DNA of 8,271 nucleotides from the NCBI GenBank assembly GCA_030590585.1, contig JAUUYD010000083.1:1-8271 (forward strand), written 5' to 3'. The notes beneath the pieces were generated by a model that worked only from the letters and a program-made list of their open reading frames with translations, had not been told where the DNA came from and ran no database searches. Both the position numbers and the translations under genes were made by a program. The stretch comes from Spirochaeta sp. (GTDB lineage Bacteria; Spirochaetota; Spirochaetia; Spirochaetales_E; Spirochaetaceae_B). Position 1 is the stretch's first letter. Every line of letters starts with the position of its first letter. Below, in pieces: positions 1-6,285 of this stretch.

Positions 1-83
1 CCCCGTTCCTGCTCATTTTCATTCAATTTTTTTAAGCCCCGTTCCCAACCGGGTTACCACAAATCCATGTTTTTACTCCCCCT

Positions 84-154
84 AAGCCGCCTCCACTGGT
101 GGCGGTAAAGGATAAAGCTTTGCCTTTATTCCTGGTTCCGAAGTTCGGCGGCTT
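84..154. repeat. Long imperfect inverted repeat with nested hairpins
   Basis: The outer arms AAGCCGCC (84-91) and GGCGGCTT (147-154) are perfect complements. Inside are a competing hairpin, CCGCCTCC-act-GGTGGCGG (87-94 with 98-105, one T/T mismatch), and a second stem AGGATAAAG (109-117) with CTTTAT-CCT (124-133, one extra T at 130). There is also a short palindrome CCGAA-g-TTCGG (138-148). The whole can fold into a cruciform-like structure. Function is unknown; a mobile-element end or a REP-type repeat is the most likely reading. Confidence 0.45.
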
Positions 155-168
155 TTGCAACACCGTAA

Positions 169-183
169 GCCCCCTTTGGGGGC
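169..183. repeat. Hairpin GCCCCC-ttt-GGGGGC
   Basis: A perfect 6-bp GC-only stem (169-174 with 178-183) with a TTT loop lies 9 bases from the next hairpin, which has the same TTT loop. No T-tract follows on either strand (plus GCAACCCC, minus TTACGG), so it is a poor intrinsic terminator by itself. It belongs to the palindrome cluster at the left edge. Confidence 0.5.
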
Positions 184-192
184 GCAACCCCA

Positions 193-215
193 AACCACCT
201 GCTTTGCAGGTGGTT
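193..215. terminator. Perfect 10-bp hairpin downstream of the GH13-like gene
   Basis: AACCACCTGC (193-202) and GCAGGTGGTT (206-215) are perfect complements around a TTT loop. It lies 18 bases beyond the stop of the minus-strand gene at 233, so it could end that transcript, although only three T residues follow the stem on the minus strand. On the plus strand it is followed by a moderately T-rich stretch (GTTGATTCTATTCCTTTT), so it could equally stop transcription arriving from the left. The shared TTT loop with the neighbouring hairpin also fits a REP-like or IS-end repeat. Confidence 0.4.
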
Positions 216-232
216 GTTGATTCTATTCCTTT

Positions 233-1954
233 TCAAGTTACAGCGTAAAGCCTGAAGCCCCTGTACGGGATATTACCTGTATCAATCAAGGTGTCCACAC
301 TGAGGTGAAGCAAACCCCTTCCTTCAGTGAAATCATACTCAAGAACCGTCATGGTTTCTTTCTCTTTCAGATATGAAGAGTAATCAATTCTTATCGGCTC
401 AGGTGGAATCAGATCCTCATTTTCAACAGAAACAACAGCAATGAGCAAACCCCGCCGGGAGCGGACAACCCACCAGGCCGTACGCCCGCTGATATGCTTA
501 TCCAGTCTCTCTCCACCGTCAATCATGTCCCGGTACTGTTCTGCCGCAGCCTCGATATTTCGATTAATAACAGCATCCGAGGCATCGGGCATCCAGCCCA
601 TGGGTACAGCTTCCCTGATCGTGTTCCGGTAACCCCAGGCACCTTCAAGGGCCCCCATTGTCTCGAGCAGGGGCCGCCGTGAGGGTCCGGCTCCCAGAAA
701 TCGAGCCACAAAGCGCTTAATCTGGGCCCGTTCCCGCCGGGGCCGGCTGTCCTTCTCTCCGGGATCCACCGCCAGGGGAACCGAAAAACGAAGTTTCCGC
801 CCCAGGTTCACTCTGCGAAGTTTTTCATCCAGGGCAAAAGTTCTCTTGAACCATTCAAGGTCCGCCTTGGTTTCGGCATCATCCTCCAGAACAAGATCAA
901 CACCCTGAACACCGAAGCTTTCTACGTCAAAGGCATCTCCCTCAGCGGCAACACCTATATTCCGGCGAACACCGGCCTTTCTTGCCGTATCGGCAGCCTT
1001 TCTCACCAGAGATCTGTCAGGAATCTCCGGATTCTCATCCTCAGATTCCCGTGTTCCCTTTAGTACAAGGAAATCGAATCCATAGCGGTCGCGCCAGAGG
1101 TCAAAAACCCTGCCCCAATAAGCCACCGCAGTTTCACGATGCTCTCCGATACCGTCACCTGCTGCAAAACGCAGAGCCAGGGGTGTTCTCATGCTGCCGT
1201 CAGATGCCGGGAGGGCGGCCAGATTCGTCATACTCAATGCCGAGGAAAAAACATCCCGCTCCGTCGGAACACCGGTTTTCCTCACCGATGCCACACGGGC
1301 CTTCACCTCGTCCCGAAGACCGTCCTGCACAGCCTCATCAGCTGTAAACTCACCGTTTTTTGTCCAGAAGAACAAATCGGGACGGTTCAAAACAACCGCG
1401 GCCAGGGGATCCACCCGATAATCCAGTTCATATCCCAGCACCAGAGAAAGAAGATGAGCCGCTTCACAGAAAGCTGCAGCCTGCACTTCAGGTGAAATAC
1501 CGGCATCCAGGGCTTCCTGGTCAACAAGTTCTTCGCGAATCACCGCGTGGCTTTCAAGAATCTCCAGATTCCCCGAAGCACCCCGGGTTACCGGGGCCAG
1601 AATAATACCCCTGGTTCTCAAAGTGGCCAGAAAAATAGCGGCGCGGAGGAAATTTCCCGGCCGGTCCTCGATACCTGCGGCACGGATATTCACAAGGGTG
1701 TAGTCGAACTCACTCATCCACCGGGTGTCCCGCCGGCGTAGAATCGGACTTTCCACCGAGTGCATCAGGGCAACACGACGGAAAAAATCTGCCATAACAG
1801 GCAAACCGGCCTGAAGGATTTCGGCGGCCGGACGGTTCAAAAAACCGTTTGACTCATATTCCCGGAACAAATCGGCGGCCAGCACCGTCGCCGCTTCATC
1901 AGCGGGAAAAAGCCGGGAGAGACGTTTCCACACATTGCGGGGAAGTGGTTCCAT
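233..1954 (-). CDS. Degenerate GH13 (alpha-amylase)-like protein, probably lacking glycosidase activity
   Basis: A 573-residue protein with no signal peptide or membrane segment. Blocks along it recall an alpha-amylase barrel: AIFLATLRTRGIILAPVTR (106-124) for an early strand; FCEAAHLLSLVLGYELDYRVDPLA (162-185) followed by NRPDLFFW (190-197) where family members carry conserved region I; WGRVFDLWRDRYGFDFLVLKG (280-300) for region II; GVAAEGD (334-340) for region III with a possible acid/base Glu338; and RFVARFLGAGPSRRP (414-428) for the late barrel. The tail (about 490-573) looks like the beta-rich C domain. In region II, where GH13 enzymes have the Asp nucleophile, this protein reads VLK. 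No DxxxNH or NHD motif is visible. It may therefore be a non-catalytic paralogue, a carbohydrate-binding protein, or a very divergent enzyme. The fold call rests on motif spacing from memory. It stands alone, divergent from rlmE, with no clear Shine-Dalgarno before the ATG. Confidence 0.5.
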   Translation of the reverse strand: MEPLPRNVWKRLSRLFPADEAATVLAADLFREYESNGFLNRPAAEILQAGLPVMADFFRRVALMHSVESPILRRRDTRWMSEFDYTLVNIRAAGIEDRPGNFLRAAIFLATLRTRGIILAPVTRGASGNLEILESHAVIREELVDQEALDAGISPEVQAAAFCEAAHLLSLVLGYELDYRVDPLAAVVLNRPDLFFWTKNGEFTADEAVQDGLRDEVKARVASVRKTGVPTERDVFSSALSMTNLAALPASDGSMRTPLALRFAAGDGIGEHRETAVAYWGRVFDLWRDRYGFDFLVLKGTRESEDENPEIPDRSLVRKAADTARKAGVRRNIGVAAEGDAFDVESFGVQGVDLVLEDDAETKADLEWFKRTFALDEKLRRVNLGRKLRFSVPLAVDPGEKDSRPRRERAQIKRFVARFLGAGPSRRPLLETMGALEGAWGYRNTIREAVPMGWMPDASDAVINRNIEAAAEQYRDMIDGGERLDKHISGRTAWWVVRSRRGLLIAVVSVENEDLIPPEPIRIDYSSYLKEKETMTVLEYDFTEGRGLLHLSVDTLIDTGNIPYRGFRLYAVT

Positions 1955-1958
1955 GCCC

Positions 1959-1980
1959 GTATCATATCATGATACATCAT
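1959..1980 (-). promoter_or_regulatory. Overlapping palindromes just upstream of the GH13-like gene (operator candidate)
   Basis: GTATCA (1959-1964) and TGATAC (1970-1975) form a 6-5-6 inverted repeat. Its centre holds the perfect 10-bp palindrome TATCATGATA (1965-1974), and ATGAT-ac-ATCAT (1969-1980) overlaps it. The block lies 5 to 26 bases before the minus-strand ATG, where a repressor would block transcription or translation initiation. A TATGAT hexamer on the minus strand (1981 to 1976) could be a -10 box, but no -35 at good spacing was found. The sequence is AT-rich, so chance palindromes are possible. Confidence 0.3.
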
Positions 1981-2081
1981 ATAATTGAGATCTTGAATTG
2001 GTGTTTTTAATCAATTTTCCCCCAATACTTCCCTATATTTAGCGTTTTTTCCATTTTTTCTTCCGCCTCAGTCACTTGAAA

Positions 2082-2111
2082 GGCATGAAAACTGCAAAAC
2101 CGGGCCGGTTT
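2082..2111 (+). promoter_or_regulatory. Sigma-54-like GG-N10-GC element next to a 15-bp palindrome, upstream of rlmE
   Basis: AGGCATGAAAACTGCA places GG at 2082-2083 and GC at 2094-2095, the exact -24/-12 spacing of sigma-54 promoters. It keeps GGCA and TGCA but lacks the usual T before GG. It is followed at once by AAACCGG-g-CCGGTTT (2097-2111), a palindrome with 7-base arms. The site is about 50 bases before the rlmE ATG. No convincing sigma-70 pair was seen in 1955-2158 (TATATT at 2034-2039 lacks a partner). The match could be coincidental. Confidence 0.2.
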
Positions 2112-2158
2112 CTCTACTTCTTAACCACGACCCCGTTCACAAGTGGTAGTATTACGGA

Positions 2159-2755
2159 ATGAACTCCCGGTCAAAACCAGATCACTACACTCTCAAGGCC
2201 CGAAAATTGGGGTACCCCGCCCGTTCGGTTTTCAAGCTGGAAGAGATACAGAAGAAATGGGCCCTGATGAAAAAAGGGAAGCCGGTACTTGATGTGGGGG
2301 CCGCTCCCGGCAGCTGGACCCTTTACGCGTTAAAAACCCTAGGAAAAGGAAGCCGGGTAACCGCAGTCGACCTCAAACCCCTGGGCATCAAAGCCCCTCC
2401 CGGAACAAAGCTCCGCTTTCTGCAGTCAGATATTTTCACACCTGAATCCGCCGAATATCTGGCCGATGACGGCCCCTACGGCTGCATACTCAGCGACGCC
2501 GCTCCGGCAACCTCCGGGAACAGGCTTGTTGATTCAAGTAAATCCTACAAGCTGGTGATGCGGGTAATTGATTTAGCCGAAACACATCTCGCCCCGGGAG
2601 GAAATCTTGTAGTGAAGATATTCCAGGGAGGTGACGAAAAAGAAGTAAGAGACCGGATAAAGGCCTTGTTCAGTGAAGTGAAAAGCTTCAGACCCAAGGC
2701 CGTCCGCAGTGAATCTATGGAAACCTATATTATTGGCATGGGATTTAAACTATAA
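2159..2755 (+). CDS. rlmE: 23S rRNA (uridine(2552)-2'-O)-methyltransferase RlmE (FtsJ/RrmJ)
   Basis: This enzyme methylates the 2'-OH of U2552 in the A loop of 23S rRNA during late 50S assembly, using S-adenosylmethionine. The 198 residues (E. coli: 209) cover the whole Rossmann-type domain. The N-terminal DHYTLKARKLGYPARSVFKL (8-27) is the family signature. The SAM loop is LDVGAAPGSW (44-53), followed by AVDLKPL (69-75). The catalytic K-D-K-E tetrad is complete: Lys26, Asp113 in LSDAAP, Lys153 in VVKIFQG, and Glu188 in SMETYIIG, at the same relative spacing as in E. coli. The ATG at 2159 has only a weak upstream GGTAG as ribosome site, but the N-terminus matches the family length. It heads a plus-strand run with the next two genes. 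Function is confident. Confidence 0.96.
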   Translation: MNSRSKPDHYTLKARKLGYPARSVFKLEEIQKKWALMKKGKPVLDVGAAPGSWTLYALKTLGKGSRVTAVDLKPLGIKAPPGTKLRFLQSDIFTPESAEYLADDGPYGCILSDAAPATSGNRLVDSSKSYKLVMRVIDLAETHLAPGGNLVVKIFQGGDEKEVRDRIKALFSEVKSFRPKAVRSESMETYIIGMGFKL

Positions 2756-3096
2756 TGAGCAGGAACGACAGTGGCGAATTGATACCTACAGGGGTATTCA
2801 GTACAAGGATGAACAATATGACCAACGGGATTTTCTTTGTAAAGGTCCGGGATGATTATGAACAGGCGCGGCAGGACTACTTTCCCTACATCGCATCGGC
2901 ATATACGGCTATAGCCAAGAACTTCAAAAAAGGTAAAGCCTACCCGGTTTTGTCAGTCAAGCACGCAACACTCATCGCCGACGATGAAAAGAATGTGGAA
3001 ACGTCTCAATTTCTGGTTCCCACCGAAAACGGTAATTTTATCTGGGTTCAATCTGAAATTTTCCGTTTTTGGGGATTGGAGCAGGATAAAAGCTGA
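2755..3096 (+). CDS. Hypothetical protein, 113 residues, coupled to rlmE
   Basis: I do not recognise this family. The start shares its first base with the rlmE stop (TAATG), implying translational coupling. In-frame ATGs at 2809 (with AAGG directly before it) and 2818 are alternative starts. The protein is soluble, without signal peptide, membrane helix or cysteines. It is rich in aromatic residues, with a segment VRDDYEQARQDYFPYIASAY (31-50) that looks helical and a C-terminal half (LSVKHATLIADD, FLVPTENGNFIWVQSEIF) that looks beta-rich. Six bases separate it from nnrE-nnrD, and the two genes share a reading frame, split only by its TGA. The place between an rRNA methyltransferase and a metabolite-repair enzyme does not define a role. 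Coding status is supported by the tight overlap and spacing on both sides. Confidence 0.8.
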   Translation: MSRNDSGELIPTGVFSTRMNNMTNGIFFVKVRDDYEQARQDYFPYIASAYTAIAKNFKKGKAYPVLSVKHATLIADDEKNVETSQFLVPTENGNFIWVQSEIFRFWGLEQDKS

Positions 3097-3102
3097 CCTC
3101 CG

Positions 3103-4704
3103 GTGAAAATCGGTACCGCCCGTGACGTCCGCAGACTGGATAACTCCCTCATCACTGATTACGGGGTGGCCCAGGCTGTCCTGATGGAAAATGCCGCTCT
3201 GGCCGGCAGGGATGTCATCGCCCGGCGTTGGGGAATCGGCAACAGGGACATTCTCCTTGTATGCGGAACGGGTAATAACGGAGGCGACGGCTTGGCCCTG
3301 GCCCGGCTGCTTTATGCCCGGGGTGCGGCGGTTACCATACTGATGGCTGGAGATCCGGGAAAAATGACCGGTGCCGCCGCTGATAATTACAGCATAGTAA
3401 AACAACTTCCCCTTGAAATCCTCCGCCTCGAATCGTCCCCGAATCCTCCCCTGCTCAATAAAATTCATTTAAACCGCTATCAGCTCATCGTTGATGCCCT
3501 CTTCGGTATCGGACTCTCCAGAAACCTGGAAGGACGTATGGCTCTTCTTGCAGAATCCATCAACAATGCCGAAACACCGGTTCTCGCCATGGATATCCCT
3601 TCGGGAATCAACGCCGATACCGGAGAGATAATGGGTACCGCCATCCGTGCCGAAGCCACCGTTACCTTCGGTATCCCGAAAAGAGGAAATCTGCTTTACC
3701 CCGGATTCGATTTCGGCGGAACTCTCTACCATTCGGAAATATCCTTCCCTCCGGAAGTTACTAAAGACGACTCCATAATCCTCTCGGTCAATATCCCTCC
3801 GATACTCCCTGAACGGAACCCGGCAGGTCATAAGGGAAGCTTCGGCAAGCTGCTTATTATCGGAGGCTCTCCGAACTACCGGGGCGCACCGGCACTGGCT
3901 GCAGGGGCCGCCCTGAAAAGTGGTGCCGGGTATGTTCGTCTCGCCGTACCCGGGGAATTGGTCCCTCAAATATTCCCCCTTGGTCCCGAAGCGATATTCC
4001 TTCCCCGAGGCGGCACCGGACCCTTAGGCGCCGAACACCTTTCGGACCTCCTTGATCAGGCCATGATATCCGATGCCGCGGTCATCGGTCCCGGACTCTC
4101 CACCTCCCCGGAATCGGTACGCCTGGCCAGAGAATTCATCGCATCGGCGGAGCTGCCTCTGATAATCGACGGTGACGCCCTCACCGCCCTGGCCGGCCGT
4201 GAAGAAATCTGCAGAAACCGGAAGTTCCCCAGCTATCTCACCCCCCATCCCGGTGAGATGGCCAGGCTTCTGGGCTCCTCAATCAGTGAAGTGGAAGCCC
4301 GGCGTGTAGAAACCGCCCTGGAAGCCGCAGACCGCTACGGCGCCTCGGTAGTACTCAAGGGCGCCCACAGCATCATCGCCGACCCCGGCGGTTCGGTCTG
4401 GATAAACCTGACCGGCAACTCCGGCATGGGGACAGCCGGATCCGGAGATGTTCTTTCCGGCCTGACGGGAACCCTTGCCGCTGTAGCCGCAGCCTCCACA
4501 GACAAAGAAGCCTTCCCCGAAGAGGCAGATCCCCTCCGCCTCGCTGTCCATCTTCACGGTCTGGCCGGAGATCTAGCCGCCGAATCCATTGGCCCGGCCG
4601 GAATGACAGCCGGAGATATACTTCATTATCTCCCCCGGGCCCTCCTTGAGTATCCGGGAAGAATCACAAGCGATCCCTTCTCAAAAAAAATCCACCTGAT
4701 CTGA
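3103..4704 (+). CDS. nnr: Bifunctional NAD(P)HX epimerase / ADP-dependent NAD(P)HX dehydratase
   Basis: This repair enzyme restores hydrated NADH and NADPH: the N-terminal epimerase interconverts R and S forms, and the C-terminal ribokinase-like domain dehydrates S-NAD(P)HX with ADP. The epimerase part (about 1-220) shows GTGNNGGDGLALARLL (55-70), DALFGIG (131-137) with the conserved Asp131, and MDIPSGINADTG (163-174). The dehydratase part (about 235-533) shows GHKGSFGKLLIIGGS (242-256), VIGPGLS (327-333), DGDAL (356-360), LTPHPGEM (379-386), VLKG (417-420) and GMGTAGSGDVLSG (441-453) with the expected catalytic Asp449. The 533 residues match E. coli-type fusions. The start is GTG: an in-frame TGA lies only two codons upstream and the next Met is residue 28, past conserved sequence. 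It sits 6 bases after the 113-residue gene, and no good terminator follows. Both active sites look intact. Confidence 0.96.
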   Translation: MKIGTARDVRRLDNSLITDYGVAQAVLMENAALAGRDVIARRWGIGNRDILLVCGTGNNGGDGLALARLLYARGAAVTILMAGDPGKMTGAAADNYSIVKQLPLEILRLESSPNPPLLNKIHLNRYQLIVDALFGIGLSRNLEGRMALLAESINNAETPVLAMDIPSGINADTGEIMGTAIRAEATVTFGIPKRGNLLYPGFDFGGTLYHSEISFPPEVTKDDSIILSVNIPPILPERNPAGHKGSFGKLLIIGGSPNYRGAPALAAGAALKSGAGYVRLAVPGELVPQIFPLGPEAIFLPRGGTGPLGAEHLSDLLDQAMISDAAVIGPGLSTSPESVRLAREFIASAELPLIIDGDALTALAGREEICRNRKFPSYLTPHPGEMARLLGSSISEVEARRVETALEAADRYGASVVLKGAHSIIADPGGSVWINLTGNSGMGTAGSGDVLSGLTGTLAAVAAASTDKEAFPEEADPLRLAVHLHGLAGDLAAESIGPAGMTAGDILHYLPRALLEYPGRITSDPFSKKIHLI

Positions 4705-4797
4705 CCCCTCCCTTCACAATTAGGTTATGCTTATCAGGAGTCCCTCGCCAATTACAGTTCATTCAAATGGTGAGCCTCTTAAAAAGGTTGTACGAAT

Positions 4798-4802
4798 AGG
4801 AG
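4798..4802 (+). promoter_or_regulatory. Strong ribosome binding site fixing the LsrG-like start
   Basis: AGGAG at 4798-4802 sits 8 bases before the ATG at 4811, an ideal Shine-Dalgarno position. This decides the start against the in-frame ATG at 4727, which would add 28 low-complexity residues not shared with the family. Confidence 0.8.
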
Positions 4803-4810
4803 ATCCGTTT

Positions 4811-5119
4811 ATGGTTATTTACGCTGTATCAGTCCAGGTAAAACCAGGTTGTGAGGATGATTTCATCACGGCGACAAAGTTCAATCACAAAGAAGCACGT
4901 AAAGAAAAGGGAAACCTGCGTTTTGATGTTCTTCAAAGCGAAGAAGACCCCTGTAAATTCATGCTCTACGAGATTTACCGCTCTGACGAAGCTGTGAGGG
5001 CTCACAAGGAAACTCAGCATTACAAAGACTGGCGCGAGAAAGTCGCACCCTGGATGGCCAGGGATAGAAAAGGTGAAAAGTTCCTCCCTCTCTACCCCAG
5101 GGCGGAAGAGGAATGGTAG
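4811..5119 (+). CDS. LsrG-like antibiotic biosynthesis monooxygenase (ABM) domain protein
   Basis: A 102-residue single-domain protein of the dimeric ferredoxin-like ABM fold. It is close in pattern to LsrG, the E. coli isomerase (96 residues) that acts on phosphorylated autoinducer-2. Shared stretches include the N-terminal strand VIYAVSVQVKPG (2-13), NHKEARKEKGNLRFDVLQ (25-42), the YEIYRSDEAVRAHKETQHYK block (53-72) and the DRKGEKFLPLYP tail (85-96). The family's conserved NH (25-26), GNLRFDVLQ and H..T.HY are present. Its stop overlaps the alcohol dehydrogenase start by 7 bases, so the two are almost surely co-translated. With no lsrK, lsrF or transporter nearby, the substrate may not be phospho-DPD; another small alpha-dicarbonyl or hydroxyketone, or a quinol, is possible. 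Family assignment is firm, exact substrate is not. Confidence 0.85.
   Translation: MVIYAVSVQVKPGCEDDFITATKFNHKEARKEKGNLRFDVLQSEEDPCKFMLYEIYRSDEAVRAHKETQHYKDWREKVAPWMARDRKGEKFLPLYPRAEEEW
5104..5112 (+). promoter_or_regulatory. Ribosome binding site of the alcohol dehydrogenase inside the preceding gene
   Basis: The purine run GGAAGAGGA lies directly before the ATG at 5113 and within the last codons of the LsrG-like gene (Glu-Glu-Glu-Trp tail). With the 7-base gene overlap it supports translational coupling. The acidic tail of the upstream protein may be a by-product of encoding this site. Confidence 0.6.
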
Positions 5120-6285
5120 AAAATTTCAGACATCTGGGTAACAGCGATCTTATTTTCGGAAATGGTAAAATCACCATCCTTCCGGATCTGATATCTGCCG
5201 ACGGACCGGTTCTTATCCTCACAGGTAATCACTTCATAGAAACCGGAGCCTGGAAATACCTGGAAGAAAAAATACAGCTCCGGGGACTTTCGGTAAGGCA
5301 TGAAACCATCAGTGGTGAACCCTCCCCTGAAACTGTCGACTCTCTCGTTGAAGAAGCCCGAAAAAAAAATACTTCTTCAGTCGTTGCCATCGGCGGCGGC
5401 AGTGTTCTGGATGCCGGTAAAGCCGCAGCAGCCATGCTCCGCCACGAAGGCAGCGTTATTGATTACCTTGAAGGTGTCGGCAGCCGGAATCCTGAAGGAA
5501 AAACCCTTCCTGTGATCGCCGTTCCAACAACTGCTGGAACCGGCAGTGAAGCCACTAAAAATGCCGTTATCAGCCGCAGGGGTTCCGGGGGCTTCAAGAA
5601 GTCCCTGAGACACAACGCCTTTATACCACCGCTGGCCATCATCGATCCGGAACTGGCCATCGGCTGCCCGGCGGAGCTTACACTATCCTGCGGGATGGAC
5701 GCCTTCTGCCAGATACTGGAATCTTTTGTTTCCACCGGAGCAACTCCCGTCACCAACATTCTGGTCCGGGACGGCCTGATCCGTTTCGGAAGGGGTAGTC
5801 GCCTTTTTACAGAGAAACTTTACGGTTCGGAAGATGAAAAGATATATCGCGGCGAATTGGCTCTCTCCGCATATTATTCGGGACTTACCCTGGCTAATGC
5901 GGGGCTTGGAACCGTCCACGGCCTGGCCGGCCCCATCGGCGCTTTCAGTGAAGTTCCCCACGGCGTAGCCTGCGGACTTCTGGTAGAACCGGTTTTCAGA
6001 CGTATCGTCAAGCATCTTAACGATGAAAACAACACAGAGAAACTTGACCGGCTGGCTTATGCCGGTGCCGTCCTGCACCGCGGGGCAGATGCCCTTCCGG
6101 ATAGAGCTGATATCAACCGGCTCCTCGACCAATTGGGAGAATGGGCAAAAGAGCTGCCCCGCCTCTCAGACTACGGTATGAAGGAATCGGAAATCTCAGC
6201 CGTCATCAGTGCATCATCCAATAAAAACTCTCCGGTAAACCTCAGCGAATCCGAGTGGAGGGATATTATTGCCGAAGTTCTATAA
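5113..6285 (+). CDS. Iron-containing (group III) alcohol dehydrogenase
   Basis: A 390-residue NAD(P)-dependent, metal-dependent dehydrogenase of the FucO/glycerol dehydrogenase superfamily, probably reducing an aldehyde or ketone in the cytoplasm. The nucleotide-binding half has VAIGGGSVLDAGKAAAA (91-107) and PTTAGTGSEAT (138-148). The metal site maps to Asp196, then Gln200 where FucO has His, His269 and His283 (VHGLAGPIGAFSEVPHG, 268-284). Residue 273, the second His of the HxxxH motif in FucO, is Gly. The paired Gln and Gly occur in a recognised subgroup of these enzymes, so this is probably a functional variant and not decay. Metal and substrate preference may differ from FucO. It overlaps the LsrG-like gene by 7 bases and converges on the minus-strand PLP-enzyme gene 25 bases downstream. 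Family firm, substrate unknown. Confidence 0.92.
   Translation: MVENFRHLGNSDLIFGNGKITILPDLISADGPVLILTGNHFIETGAWKYLEEKIQLRGLSVRHETISGEPSPETVDSLVEEARKKNTSSVVAIGGGSVLDAGKAAAAMLRHEGSVIDYLEGVGSRNPEGKTLPVIAVPTTAGTGSEATKNAVISRRGSGGFKKSLRHNAFIPPLAIIDPELAIGCPAELTLSCGMDAFCQILESFVSTGATPVTNILVRDGLIRFGRGSRLFTEKLYGSEDEKIYRGELALSAYYSGLTLANAGLGTVHGLAGPIGAFSEVPHGVACGLLVEPVFRRIVKHLNDENNTEKLDRLAYAGAVLHRGADALPDRADINRLLDQLGEWAKELPRLSDYGMKESEISAVISASSNKNSPVNLSESEWRDIIAEVL

Larger units (their letters stand above)
1..232. other. Intergenic, hairpin-rich stretch without a credible gene
   Basis: No convincing coding region is seen. The only frame open from the window edge (plus, frame 1, closing at a TAA at 106-108) has no start and an implausible composition. 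The stretch instead holds several inverted repeats, annotated separately, most with three-base loops. There is also a 9-base direct repeat, CCCCGTTCC, at 1-9 and 37-45, and the hexamer TAAGCC recurs at 33, 83 and 166. This density of palindromes is typical of REP-like sequence, of the ends of IS200/IS605-type elements, or of MITE remains. No transposase gene is visible, so which of these it is remains open. Confidence 0.5.

Noticed and set aside
1..108. Plus-strand frame open from the window edge, as the 3' end of a gene
   Set aside because: It has only 35 codons of implausible composition, and the end of the frame runs through the hairpin cluster.
84..154. Integron attC recombination site
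   Set aside because: The cruciform-like fold with a bulged base is suggestive, but the RYYYAAC/GTTRRRY core sites are absent and no integrase or cassette array is seen.
441..1741. Several overlapping plus-strand open frames (60-120 codons) opposite the GH13-like gene
   Set aside because: Their translations are low in recognisable motifs, rich in Pro, Arg, His and Ser, and lie antisense to a continuous 573-codon gene. They are shadows of its high-GC codon use.
1980..1985. Perfect TATAAT on the plus strand as an rlmE promoter
   Set aside because: There is no -35 hexamer at 16-18 bases upstream and it lies about 175 bases from the rlmE start in an AT-rich stretch.
2953..4557. Minus-strand open frames of 74-171 codons opposite the small protein and nnr genes
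   Set aside because: They are antisense to confidently identified coding sequence and show no protein-like motifs.
4727..4810. Upstream ATG extending the LsrG-like protein to 130 residues
   Set aside because: The ATG at 4811 has an ideal AGGAG and matches the LsrG N-terminus; the extra 28 residues match nothing in the family.
5229..6132. Open frames on the minus strand, and one in another plus frame, within the alcohol dehydrogenase gene
   Set aside because: They overlap a full-length enzyme gene with all its family motifs and have no recognisable content of their own.
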